Part shown: positions 11,096 to 21,200 of the stretch, in pieces
Numbering within the stretch: position 1 is the stretch's first letter
How the letters are laid out: each line of letters starts with the position of its first letter
DNA from: Hypsibius dujardini
Taxonomy: Eukaryota > Tardigrada > Eutardigrada > Parachela > Hypsibiidae
Length of the DNA stretch: 31,970 nt
NCBI GenBank assembly: GCA_001579985.1
Contig: LRSR01013046.1
Coordinates: forward strand, 1 to 31,970
Direction: 5' to 3'
Translations under genes and position numbers: made by a program
The notes under the pieces: generated by a model
The model's input: only the letters and a program-made list of their open reading frames with translations
Told to the model about the DNA's origin: nothing
The model's database searches: none

Positions 11096-11149
11096 GCTGA
11101 TCACTCTCGTCACAGAGATTATAATTAAGCCCCGGTCGCCATGAATGCA

Positions 11150-11226
11150 CCTGGAGGTGCGTGAATGATAAACGCTATTAGGGAAGTCTGGAGGTGCGTG
11201 AATGATAAACGCTGTTAGGGAAGTCT
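11150..11226. repeat. Direct duplication upstream of GH5
   Basis: Two tandem copies of a unit of about 38 bp beginning CTGGAGGTGCGTGAATGATA and ending TTAGGGAAGT. They differ at one position (CTATTA versus CTGTTA). The array sits 55 bp upstream of the GH5 start, so it may lie in its promoter. Confidence 0.85.
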
Positions 11227-11315
11227 GGATTTGTCAGTGTAGTCGATACGAAATATGGCAGCTTGAGGTCCCCTGCTATAGATAATGCCGAACATTCGGT
11301 TTGCGTGATGATCAG

Positions 11316-11833
11316 CAGAGGCTCGTTTAGGGTCCTTACAGGTCGGAACCAGGACCCCTCACGGTAGGGCTAGGGGTGGGCAAAGGGGTAAATGCATTTT
11401 TTTCAAGATTCAACCGGAAATTAGGCCTTTTTTCCTGATTATTATGAAACTTGGGTGGGTGTGGGGGTCTGATTTTCAGCCCCCCCCCCTGGGATTTCAA
11501 AACGTTTCTAAAAACATCAGTTTTTCATTCAGATTTTGACGTTCTTGAATGTTTTGAACATTCATTTGTATTCATCAATAGAGAGCTTATATTGGACCTC
11601 AACAAACCTCAAGTTTGAATGAAAAACTGATGTTTATGAAAGTGTTTGGAAATCCCAGGGGAGAGGGGGCCAATGGAAATCCGACCCCCACACCCCCATA
11701 AGTTTGAAAATGATCAGGGACAAAAGCCGCATTTTTTGGTTTAGTCTTGAAAAAAACCCATTTTGCCCCTTTGCCCCACCCCCTGGCCCTACGGTGAGGG
11801 GCCCGATCTGTAAAGACTCTAAACGAGCCTCTG
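11316..11833. mobile_element. 518-bp foldback element with long inverted arms
   Basis: The arms 11316 to about 11560 and about 11600 to 11833 are inverted copies over roughly 230 bp, about 80% alike by eye. The termini are CAGAGGCTCGTTTAG and CTAAACGAGCCTCTG. Matched internal landmarks include CCTCACGGTAGGGC/GCCCTACGGTGAGG, TGGGATTT with its complement, and the inner AAACATCAGTTTTTCATTC and GAATGAAAAACTGATGTTT. No credible coding sequence. This is the structure of a non-autonomous DNA transposon (MITE/foldback). No clear target-site duplication was seen. Confidence 0.85.
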
Positions 11834-12877
11834 ATGGTATTCGCAGCTCGGTGCGAAGCAATGATGAAATTATTAAGAGATAAAGCCAATGCTCTACCGG
11901 TAAATACATGCTTAAGATTATGTTGTTCGCACTTTGATCTTGTCAGATTGCCTGCCAGAAAGTCTCAGGAAAGGTCCACTTTTCTGCAGGACTGCTTCGG
12001 ACAGAATCTTGTCGGAACATCGAGAGCTGAGTTACTGCTATTTAAATTGACTCAACGTGACAATAAACGATTGTATTCGCTTGGCCTTCAGTTTAAGGCA
12101 GCATATTACGAACCAGAATGGCAAAACTAAAATAAAAAAAAAACAGAAAAAAATAAACTAAATGGTTTGGTGACTAATCTTTTAGTTTCATTTTATAGTT
12201 CCAGAAAAAAAATTAAAACAATTTTAGTCACTAAAAATTTAACTGAGAAATACTAATGAAATTAGAATTAGTCGCTAAGTTTTAGTTGACTGAAAAACCT
12301 AATTTATTGACTAATTTCGTTGGTATTTTTTCCAACTCAAGGGTACGAGTACTGTACGAGGGCCTATCCACATCCACTCTTTGGTCTTGTCTAACGATGG
12401 TCAGCATATCAATAGGCCCTAGGAATTTCCATTGCCTGTCATGGTGAAATAAACTTTCTTGAATCCTGCCTGTCCCATTCAAAATGCAACGGACTCTGTG
12501 GTAATGGCAATATCCCGAGGGGGAGAGGGGGGGGAAATTTGGTCTCATTCCGGTGATATCGGTGGACAATGCCCAGCTGCAATCAAATGATTATATGTGT
12601 ACCTGACACTTGACAGACATACAATGCATGTTGCTTGTTATTTAAGAGGGACGTGTGTTGTTTGTTGTCGAGCAGGACAATCTGGAATGGGATGGGGAAT
12701 GAGGACAATCTTGTGCCGCTCGGGGGTCAGGTTATCGTCGGTACCGATTACAGTGGTATCAGTATCAGTCAACGCGAGGACACACAAACAAGTATATGAA
12801 GACAGACTGCTCCACGTCCCTGTCCTGTTGAACGACAGGATAAACGCGTAGAATGTTATCAAACTCTCCGCGCACCG
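11834..12877. other. Spacer between foldback element and Cys-rich gene
   Basis: A 98-codon open frame from 11834 to 12130 (+) begins at the last base of the foldback element and resembles no family I know; I do not call it a gene. A 95-codon frame at 12282-12569 (-) is equally unsupported. 12128-12312 is an AT-rich ACTAAA/TTTAGT element. The rest shows no recognisable feature. Confidence 0.5.
12128..12312. repeat. AT-rich ACTAAA/TTTAGT element, copy 1
   Basis: A stretch rich in ACTAAAAT, TTTAGTT, TTAGTCACTAAA and GACTAA words in both orientations. The same word set recurs at about 22590-22800, 26118-26276 and 30190-30385. It looks like a degenerate dispersed non-coding repeat, too diverged for me to define ends. 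Confidence 0.5.
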
Positions 12878-12884
12878 TATATAA
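12878..12884 (+). promoter_or_regulatory. TATA box for the Cys-rich protein gene
   Basis: TATATAA in the context CGCACCGTATATAACATG. It stands about 90 bp upstream of a strong 5' splice donor, ACGCG|GTAAGTG at 12970, and 300 bp upstream of the ATG at 13185. Transcription would begin near 12910. No exact metal-response element core (TGCRCNC) was found next to it. Confidence 0.45.
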
Positions 12885-12969
12885 CATGAGTCTCGAAAAC
12901 GGAAAAGTTCTAATAAGCACAATATTCTTTATTATCTCAGATCTGCCTTTAAGAGAGTCTACAGACGCG

Positions 12970-13164
12970 GTAAGTGAACCCCTTTTTTCCGGGATCCAAC
13001 TTTTTCTCATGATTTTACTATATATAAAGTTTAGATTATACGTTTTAATCTTCTTGTCACGTAGAAGTTTGTGTTTTATATATTTTAATATACATCTTTT
13101 ATATGATTGGAGCAGATTTTTGTGTGTGAGGGGCACGTACCATTTTGTGTGCCATTTCTTGCAG
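12970..13164 (+). other. Predicted 5' UTR intron of the Cys-rich gene
   Basis: Donor ACGCG|GTAAGTG, acceptor CATTTCTTGCAG|TCG 20 bases before the ATG. An upstream ATG at 12886 would read through the junction out of frame with the Cys-rich protein. It lies only 2 bp from the TATA box, so it should be upstream of the transcript start. Confidence 0.5.
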
Positions 13165-13184
13165 TCGAAAAATCCCACATCATC

Positions 13185-13496
13185 ATGTCTGACCCGAAAG
13201 CGCCCTGCTCCGACAAGTGCGATGCCAACTGCAAAGACCCCAAATCGACCGGCTGCTGCAGCACCGGCACCTGCACCAAAACCGGATGCTCAGAGAAGTG
13301 TGAGCCCAACTGTCGGGACGAGAAGACCGGCTGCTGCAGCACCGGGTCGTGCACCAAGACCGCCGGGCCGGAAGGTGACGCCTCTTGTGGCGCGAAGAAG
13401 AACCTGCCCGGCCGCACGCGGATGAGCCCAGAGGAGCTGGAGGAGGCGCGCAAACGCGAGGAGGCCAAGCACCCCGCGGGACCACACGCTCATTAG
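13185..13496 (+). CDS. Cys-rich metallothionein-like protein
   Basis: Single coding exon for 103 residues, no signal peptide, 13 cysteines. It has two tandem modules with six cysteines each: C8, C12, C16, C24, C25, C30 (CSDKCDANC...CCSTGTC) and C35, C39, C43, C50, C51, C56 (CSEKCEPNC...CCSTGSC). One further Cys is at 68. The spacing C-x3-C-x3-C-x6/7-CC-x4-C lacks the CxC pairs of classical metallothioneins. After residue 75 comes a charged, probably helical tail, MSPEELEEARKREEAK, ending in HAH. A 5' UTR intron is likely (12970-13164, GTAAGT to TTGCAG). Metal binding or detoxification is inferred from composition; a structural Cys-rich role remains possible. The gene is isolated and GC-rich. 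Confidence 0.7.
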   Translation: MSDPKAPCSDKCDANCKDPKSTGCCSTGTCTKTGCSEKCEPNCRDEKTGCCSTGSCTKTAGPEGDASCGAKKNLPGRTRMSPEELEEARKREEAKHPAGPHAH

Positions 13497-13692
13497 ATGG
13501 ACATGATTTATAACGCCGGAAATATAGCATTGTTATGTTAAGTTAATATTACGCGCAATACCTTTGCTTTACGCGCAGTACCTACCTTGGGGTGATTTGC
13601 TTGAATTAAAACAACAAGCTTTGGTGAATTGATTTGAATGATAAAACAGATGCGATAAAGGTTTTCCGTTGTTTTTGGAATCACATTTCGTT
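13497..13692. other. 3' region of the Cys-rich gene
   Basis: Two close copies of TTACGCGCA(A/G)TACCT at about 13549 and 13570. No canonical AATAAA is obvious before the repeat array, so the transcript end is undefined. Confidence 0.5.
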
Positions 13693-13746
13693 AGTCTGTC
13701 TGTCTGTCTGTGTCTGTCTGTCTGTCTGTCTGCCTGCCTGCCTGCC

Positions 13747-13790
<44 letters not shown>

Positions 13791-13925
13791 GGTCAACTAA
13801 TCAGTCTGTTTTTCTGTTTACCTGCTTAACTATCTGGTTTGTCTGACTGTCTTTTTGTCAGCCTGACTGCCTGACTATCTGTCTATCTGTCTGTATGTCT
13901 ATCTGTTTGCCTGCCTGCCTTCCTA
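13693..13925. repeat. CTGT array between the Cys-rich gene and REV3
   Basis: A nearly pure CTGT/CTGC run over the first 95 bases, then decayed copies. It lies in the convergent spacer between the plus-strand Cys-rich gene and the minus-strand REV3. The remainder up to 14267 shows only a short GTAGTAGTAGT run near 14008. Confidence 0.9.
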
Positions 13926-14267
13926 TCTAAACATTGCTAGGAGATTTAGACGACGAACGGAATGTTATCGGACTCTCTTATGGGAGAGATCATCTCTGAG
14001 TTAACTACTAGTGTAGTAGTAGTAGTGTAGTACAAGTACCGTCCAGGAAAGCATTATGAGTGACCCAAAGATAGGAAGGCAAATTTGCATCAACACATGG
14101 CGGCACCAAAGAAATTTGGGTAAAACAGATTAAAAATATATACATAATGAAAATGCAAATTCCCAAAGTTCTTTTCCATCAAAAGAAAACTCGCTGGTTT
14201 TGGAATCAAACTATGGAAAACACTCCGTTATGAGACAGTGCATAATTTCTCAAAGCAGATTCCGAGT

Positions 14268-17200
14268 TCAAGGTTCATCAACATCATCAACAAGGGCGGC
14301 AAGTCTGCTGTAAAGATCGGCAGACCGATGAACACGAAAGATGACCGGGCAGTCAAATGATACGCATTCCAACGTCGAGCCACTTGATCCCATACATGAA
14401 TTGCAAATCTAGTATAAAATGAAAATGATAAAAATAAACAACAGACAAAAAAAAGCGCCACGAAAGTCATCTTACTCTTCTCAAATGTATCGCTTGCCGT
14501 TCCGTTTCGGCGAGCTGGATAACCGCACAAATGGTACGTTTACGTGGTGATTTCTCCAGTTCGCCCGGTGGATCGCTGATCTTTTCGGCGCGGTCGAGCT
14601 CTATGACGTCCAGACAAAAGCGGCGGAAGTAGAGTAGGTCGCTCGATAGAGTTTGCATTGCAGAACGAGGTGATTTCCACAGGAGTCGGTCCCGCACTAG
14701 ATGGAACCTGTATACCAATTTGTTGTTTTCTTGTCTTCCTTCCACTTTCATGTGTAATTTCTGTCTATCCGCCCGCTTACCCGCCTGATTGTCTATTTGT
14801 CTGCCTGGCTGTCTGGCTGTCTCTCTGTCTCTGTCTGTCTCTCTGTCTGTCTCTCTTTCTCTCTGCCTGGCTGGCTGTCTGTCGCTGTCACTGTCTGTAT
14901 CTCTCTACGTCTGCATGCCTGCCTCTCTATCTAGCTGTCTGTTTGTCTGTCTGTCTATCTGTATGTCCCTCTGGCTGCCTGCCTGTCTAACGCTCACTAT
15001 GTTTGCGTTTGCCTGTTCGCCAGTCTGCCAGCCGGTCGGTAGATCGGTTTAAGATTTTTTACCTACCACGTTGTCGCGTCCAGACCTAGTAGAAGCAAGA
15101 CGCGGTTCACAACAGGTATGAGCTGTCGTGCACAGTAGTAGAAGCCATGAGGGCGTAGGGAGTTATCAGCGAATATCTCCCATGGCTGTCGAACCAATGT
15201 AATCAGTGTCTCGTCCGGATCACCGTAAACGATTATGTAAGGCACTCGTTCGCCGATCCTTGGTTCGGCTCGTGAATCTGAACCCGTGGCTTTCCTAGGA
15301 GCATTTAGAAAGTATTGAACACCACGAATGAAAAGCTGAGGATTTCCAAGTGTATTTATATTTGCATATCTGTTGCCCATTCGTCTGACTCTCACTGCTT
15401 GCCCGCTTGACTAAATGACACGCCTATCTGCCTGCCTGCCTGCCTGCCTGCCTGTCTGCCTGTCTGTCTGTCTGTCTGTCTGTCTGTCTTTCTGTCTGTT
15501 AGTCCACGTACTTGACTGACTGTATTGCTGACAATCTGCCTGTTTGATTGTCTGTCTTTCTGTCTGTCTCTGTCTGCCCAACTGCTTGTCGCTTACAAAC
15601 GGCGGATTATACGCACTTGGCGATTTCCAGAGCTGGCACTTTAGCACCGTCCTTGTAGGATTCCCGGCCGCGGTATTCTTTCGCGAAGATGAAGTCATGC
15701 ATCGGCACATCACCAGTCAGGACGTCTGAGAAGGTCTTTTGCATGAACTGCTTCACGGAGAGGATATCACAGTTGGGTGAGAATAGTAGCAGAATAATCT
15801 GCCGCAAGGTCTGCGAGAAAATAAAACAGTTTCATTATACCCAGACTCTGGAGGCCTGTCAAAACTCTTAGCCAGGTGAGAGGTACTTTTGAGACGAGCT
15901 GGCAGGTGTCTCTGCGAACAGTCTCAATTCCTTTGGCGTCGAACACCGGTTCCCTCTGCTCCTCCGTCTCATACATGTAACCGCAATATCGTTTCTTCGT
16001 TTGGAGAATGCACGGCATGTAGACCTGCGAAAGAGCGAAATAGCAGTTCAAAAAAATGGCATATCCGATATCTACAATAGTCGTTTTAAGTTGTCAGAAA
16101 GCTTGCCAGATATAACTTGAATCGTCGTACTACTTGTGTATGCTACCATAATCAATAGTGTACCCTAACCCAGTTTTAACGCTTAATATTTCGGGTCAAA
16201 ATTGAGTCGAACTTCAAATCCGTAGCGGCCGAGGTCATTCGGTCCTCCGAATGTTGAAATAAAGGAAAATTCCTTGAATTGAAGTAGCCGGTAATACCGC
16301 TTACATCTTTTATTACCAAAACCAATCCATACGTATACACACGTAAGCCATTGAATACGAAAATTAAATCAAAATTTAAAAGAAACCACGCAATAAGTTT
16401 ACCAAAGCCCGTTTCAGATTATTTGAGTCATTTAAACTGCCCGAAAGCCGGCTAAAATTTCGGAAGGTCTGTTTGAAATCCAGATGGGCAAAGCCATGGG
16501 CGGCATTCTTAGAATACCATATGGAATGCAGGGTGCTTTGCTATGTGCTGACTTTGCCTCGTTTATAACGTCTGTCCACTGTTTCGGACACAATTTAGAA
16601 TTTGTTCCTTTGTTTATCGAATAATTCCAGAAAAAGGCGAAAACGTTCATAATCAGCTCCCGCCCAAGCTTGATCATCTCTGACCAACCCGGTCGTGTTT
16701 AAAATCAATCTCCTCAACACATAGACTGGGTCCGTATTTGTCAAATAGGTCAGATAGGGCAGGCTGTTCCGCTGACGGCTTCTTCGCGAGTACTGGACGC
16801 GGGCAACTCTGGCTGCAGGAAAAACGTTGAATAAGCCGGAAATACCCGGCTAATCGCAAATCTATTTCGCGCAAGTTGATTTCGCCAGATTTTTAGCCGT
16901 TGCGCTGATCCGTTTTTTAAGGATGAGTAATGAGTAATAATTCTTCAAAAAGCCGTGATACCGGCTACTTGAATGCCCTGCTGATGAATTCTATGCGAAG
17001 ATCATCCGAATGTGGTCCAATTATATTGCACATTGGTGTACTTAACGATGTCGACTACATTACATCGAATTCTCATTGTTAGATTTTACCAAAAATGTTT
17101 CTCGTCATTAATTTAATTTAATTTAAATTAATTTAAATCTATATTTAATTATTAAGATTTTAAGAAATTAGGATTTTCGGTTACTAATAGGCGCACCTGC

Positions 17201-17611
17201 TTTGACCCTGCTTCGAGCACTTGCACGAGCGAATTTGAATTCATTGCAACTTAGTCAAATTTCATTAAGACGTCAAAACGACTTATTTCACCAAAATACA
17301 AACGTAACTTACTTAGGACAAGCATCACGACGAGGTACGTACTAACCTTCTCAAACTTCAATTTCACCGGCTTCGGATTCATGGCAGTGATGACGCGTTC
17401 CATCTCCCGACCGATCCGAAACGCCTCAAGCTTCGATCGACCCCGTAGTACGACAAACAAGCTGCGTACATACAAAGTTTATAAAGAAAGGAAACGTTGC
17501 AAAAATGAGAAGAAAAACGGAAGCAGGCAGGCAGAAAGACAAGCAGGCAGACAGACAAGCAGACAGGCAGGCAAATAAACAAACAGTTACACAGACAGAC
17601 AGACAGACAGC

Positions 17612-17702
<91 letters not shown>

Positions 17703-18232
17703 GAGAAGGAAATGAAGCTTGCCTATCGGTGTCACCGTAAACAACACGAGCGTTCCACCGCGGGTGACCGTTAATATACTTCATGGCTATCTGCAGCGTC
17801 TCTCGTGCCTTAGCCACAATGCTGTCGCTAATGTCCACACATGGCATTCGGCCTGAGAAGCTTGCCGCGGTGTAGCCATACGTAACATTGGCGACCAGCT
17901 TTAGGCCCAACTGTCGTGCGTGAAGGAGTTTCTTCAAAATCAGATCATCCTTGTAGTCCGCCATCGCTTTCTTCACCATGATGCGTGTGGTAAGTATTTC
18001 TTCCAGCATTTGGGGCAGTATTCCGCGCCGCACGTCAGATGGAACAAACGCAACACCATTAGGAGAGATGTTGAGATGCTTCAAATGCTTCTGAAGAAGT
18101 GAGCGCGGAACCTTCATCGCCGTACAGCCGAATCGAAAGTAGTCGTCTCTGAAAAGAAAGTAAAATAGACACAAAACACGACAATGCATGTGACGATTCC
18201 TTGTCTGCCTGTCTGTCTGTCTGTTTGTCTGC

Positions 18233-18267
<35 letters not shown>

Positions 18268-21200
18268 CCTGCCTGCCTGTTTGTTTGTCTGTCTGTTTGT
18301 TTGCCTGTCTGCCATCCTGTGTTGTTTGTTTTTGTATCAGATTGTCACCATGTACTAATACGGACTCACGTTCCAAGAAGGTCAATTCGCCCCAGACAGG
18401 TGGAGAAGCAGTAATTGTAAGCGATAACCATGGAGGGGTAAAGTGACTGGAAATCGAGCACGACCACAGGGTCCTGATAAAAACACGAGGTTGGTTCCAG
18501 AATCAGTGGAACGCATTCCGGCGCCACCTGTCTATGTACAAAAGCAAACCACTCTTTTTTGGTCTCATGAAGCTTCATCAGCAACAGTAATAACTTACTG
18601 TAGCAGTTGGGGTCTGGTTGGACTCACTGGGACTAGGCAAAATGGTTTGGCCAGCCGGAGCATCAACGATTCCACCCGAAACTATACAGAGCAATATAAT
18701 ACGATGTAGAATGTGAACTGTAAACTCTTGGACTGACGCATGTACTGGGATGAACGGTTTGTTTCTGTACCTGTGATCCGCGCGTCAAGGTTTCATAGAA
18801 CTGGATACCAAATAGGCGAGAAAACTCGCTGGTCTGCCGAATAAGGTCCAGCTTCGTAAGGAGAGAGACGTTGAAGGTAGATCGCAAAATAAAGTACTCG
18901 AATGCTCTCCAACTGAAACAGAAATAAAAATGTATTATTTGCTTGTTGGTCTGTCTGTTTGTTTGTTTGTTTGTGTGACTGCCTGTCTCTCTGTCTGTCT
19001 GTTTGTCTATCGATCTGTCTGTCTGTTTGTCAATCTTTCGGTCATTCTTCATTTGTCTATTTCTCCGTCACTAATACATATACTCTAATACTCTACTGAC
19101 CGGTCAATGCTGCAAGGCGGAAGGCTCAGAAAACGCGTAACTGTGGCCTCGGAGTATCGACAGAGGCGCAGGTTTAGCACGTGGAATACGACATTTTCAA
19201 AGGAGTAGATTGTCAGGGTGACCTCCTTCCGCATAAGACGCCACAAGTTCAATACTATCCGCCCGACAATGTGAATTTCTGACATCTTCCGAGCTTCCCA
19301 AGCGGCAACGGGCTTCGGCATTTGCTTCTTTGACGGATGCATTGCTAAAGAAGACGTCCACAAGCAACGATGAATACCAAAAACTGCTGATACTTGAGCA
19401 CTGATTTTTAATTCAATTATTATGAACACAATTTTATCTTTCAATTGAAAGAATCATTTTGATAATAATCATTCAAAACTGATTGAAAACACTTTTGGAA
19501 GGCCTACTTGGCTTCAGCAGGCGGGACAAAAGACGCAGCACATCAATCCCCAAGATGACACCTCGTTCGATAAAATATCCCCAGGATGACAGCTGAATCT
19601 CGTAACCAGCCAAGATATCCGGGTCCAGACTGTGCGAAGGATACGATTCATTAGACATTTTAAGTCGAAGTACTTGTTGATAAACAGAAAGCAGATAGAC
19701 AGAAAGACAGACAAACGTACAGACAGGCAGAAAGACAGACATACAGAAAGATACAGACAAACATACAGGCAAGCAGACAGACAGACAGACAGGCAGACAG
19801 ACAGACAGACAAACAGACAAACAGACAGACAGACAGATAGAAAAACAGAAAATCATAAAAACGAGCAAAAACAAGACTGGCAGGGTTTATCCAGGTTTCG
19901 TGATCACTTGCCTGCGCACTTGCGAAATAAACAGATTAAACAGGTCCATCTCCGAGGCCACAAACACCAAGTTGAGAGACTTGATTGGCTGCCGGCGAGC
20001 AAACCAAGAGGGAAAGCGCGTTCGTTCACGATCTAGCTGACTGGCACGATGGTCAGCAACACAATCTGTATCCACACAAATACAAGTCGTTCGTCCGTCC
20101 GCCTGGCTCTCACCGGTGTCCGTCATCAGCGTGTAGGCCAGAAAACGAACTGCATGGGTATGGGGATCGGCGGAGACCTCCAGGGTGTCGGCATGTAATT
20201 CCATGCTCAAAATCAGCAAGTTCTCCGACTGTAACGAGAGCCAGAATAGAAATGTTTTATTCTTCCCAAATACGAGACTATTTAACAAAGAAACGACGAA
20301 AATCAATCTGAATTCTACAAATGAAATGCTCCTCTTGTAAACCGGTCGCTCTGGCTCGTTAAATCTTCTTCCATAATGACGCGTAGATCCGACTACTGGC
20401 TTAAAAAAACTTCAAGTTAAAGCGACTCCAAGTTAAAAAGTGGATCGGGTATTGAAAAATGTTTTAGAAAATTAAAAATTAACAAAATTAAAAGCTTCTA
20501 GAAACTTCCCATTTTTTCAGTAAAAATAAAAAATGGATCTGCCGATGGTTTCAGCTTTGATATCCAGCCGAAAAAGTTAAACCGATGAAATATATAATCA
20601 TCGCATACCTCGTGAAGTATATCAGCCACACCCTTGCCTTTCCTACATTCAACGGCCGGGAGCTTTCCGATACTTCCCAATTTGTCGCCGAGCAGCGCCT
20701 GAAAGATATTCACGTTAACTTTGACTGTTAATTTTCTGCTATTTAACTAAAAGAAATTAATTTTACTTATTGAGTTCTTTCTTAATACAGAACATCGATT
20801 TCACCTCAAACTTTGGATTAACACGGGCTTTTACAGCAGAGTTAACAGTGTCCTTCCCCAATCGCTTCAATTGTTCCAGCGATGGCAGGCTCAGCTTCGA
20901 CATCGCCTGCGACAGCAAACCGAGTCGCTCTAACTCCAAAGTCTCCCGACGGGAGACGCTGGAACCTTCAGCCAGGCGCTGGTGCAACCGTGTGAGATGT
21001 GACAGGTCGGGAAACGGCAAGGCGGGGGTCAACGTGGTGCTCCAGCGGCTCTCCGGATCAGCAGGGGCGTCTTTTTCGGAGCAGAACTCCCGCATCCAAG
21101 TGATCCGCAATTGCCGTGCTGTTGGTTCAGGACGCACGTCGTCCCCCGGAAAAGAGTCCAAGGGGCCAGGAGCGAGAATGTGATCGTCTTCCTCGTCTTC

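Noticed and set aside
11096-11113. N-terminal extension of GH5 by six codons
   Set aside because: It would start at GTG. The first ATG, at 11095, begins directly at a good signal peptide.
11834-12130. 98-codon frame starting at the foldback element end
   Set aside because: No family recognised, no splice or promoter context, and a length expected by chance in 32 kb.
12853-13425. 190-codon plus frame rich in Ala and Pro overlapping the Cys-rich gene
   Set aside because: It reads through a strong splice donor, and its second half is the out-of-frame shadow of the Cys-rich coding sequence.
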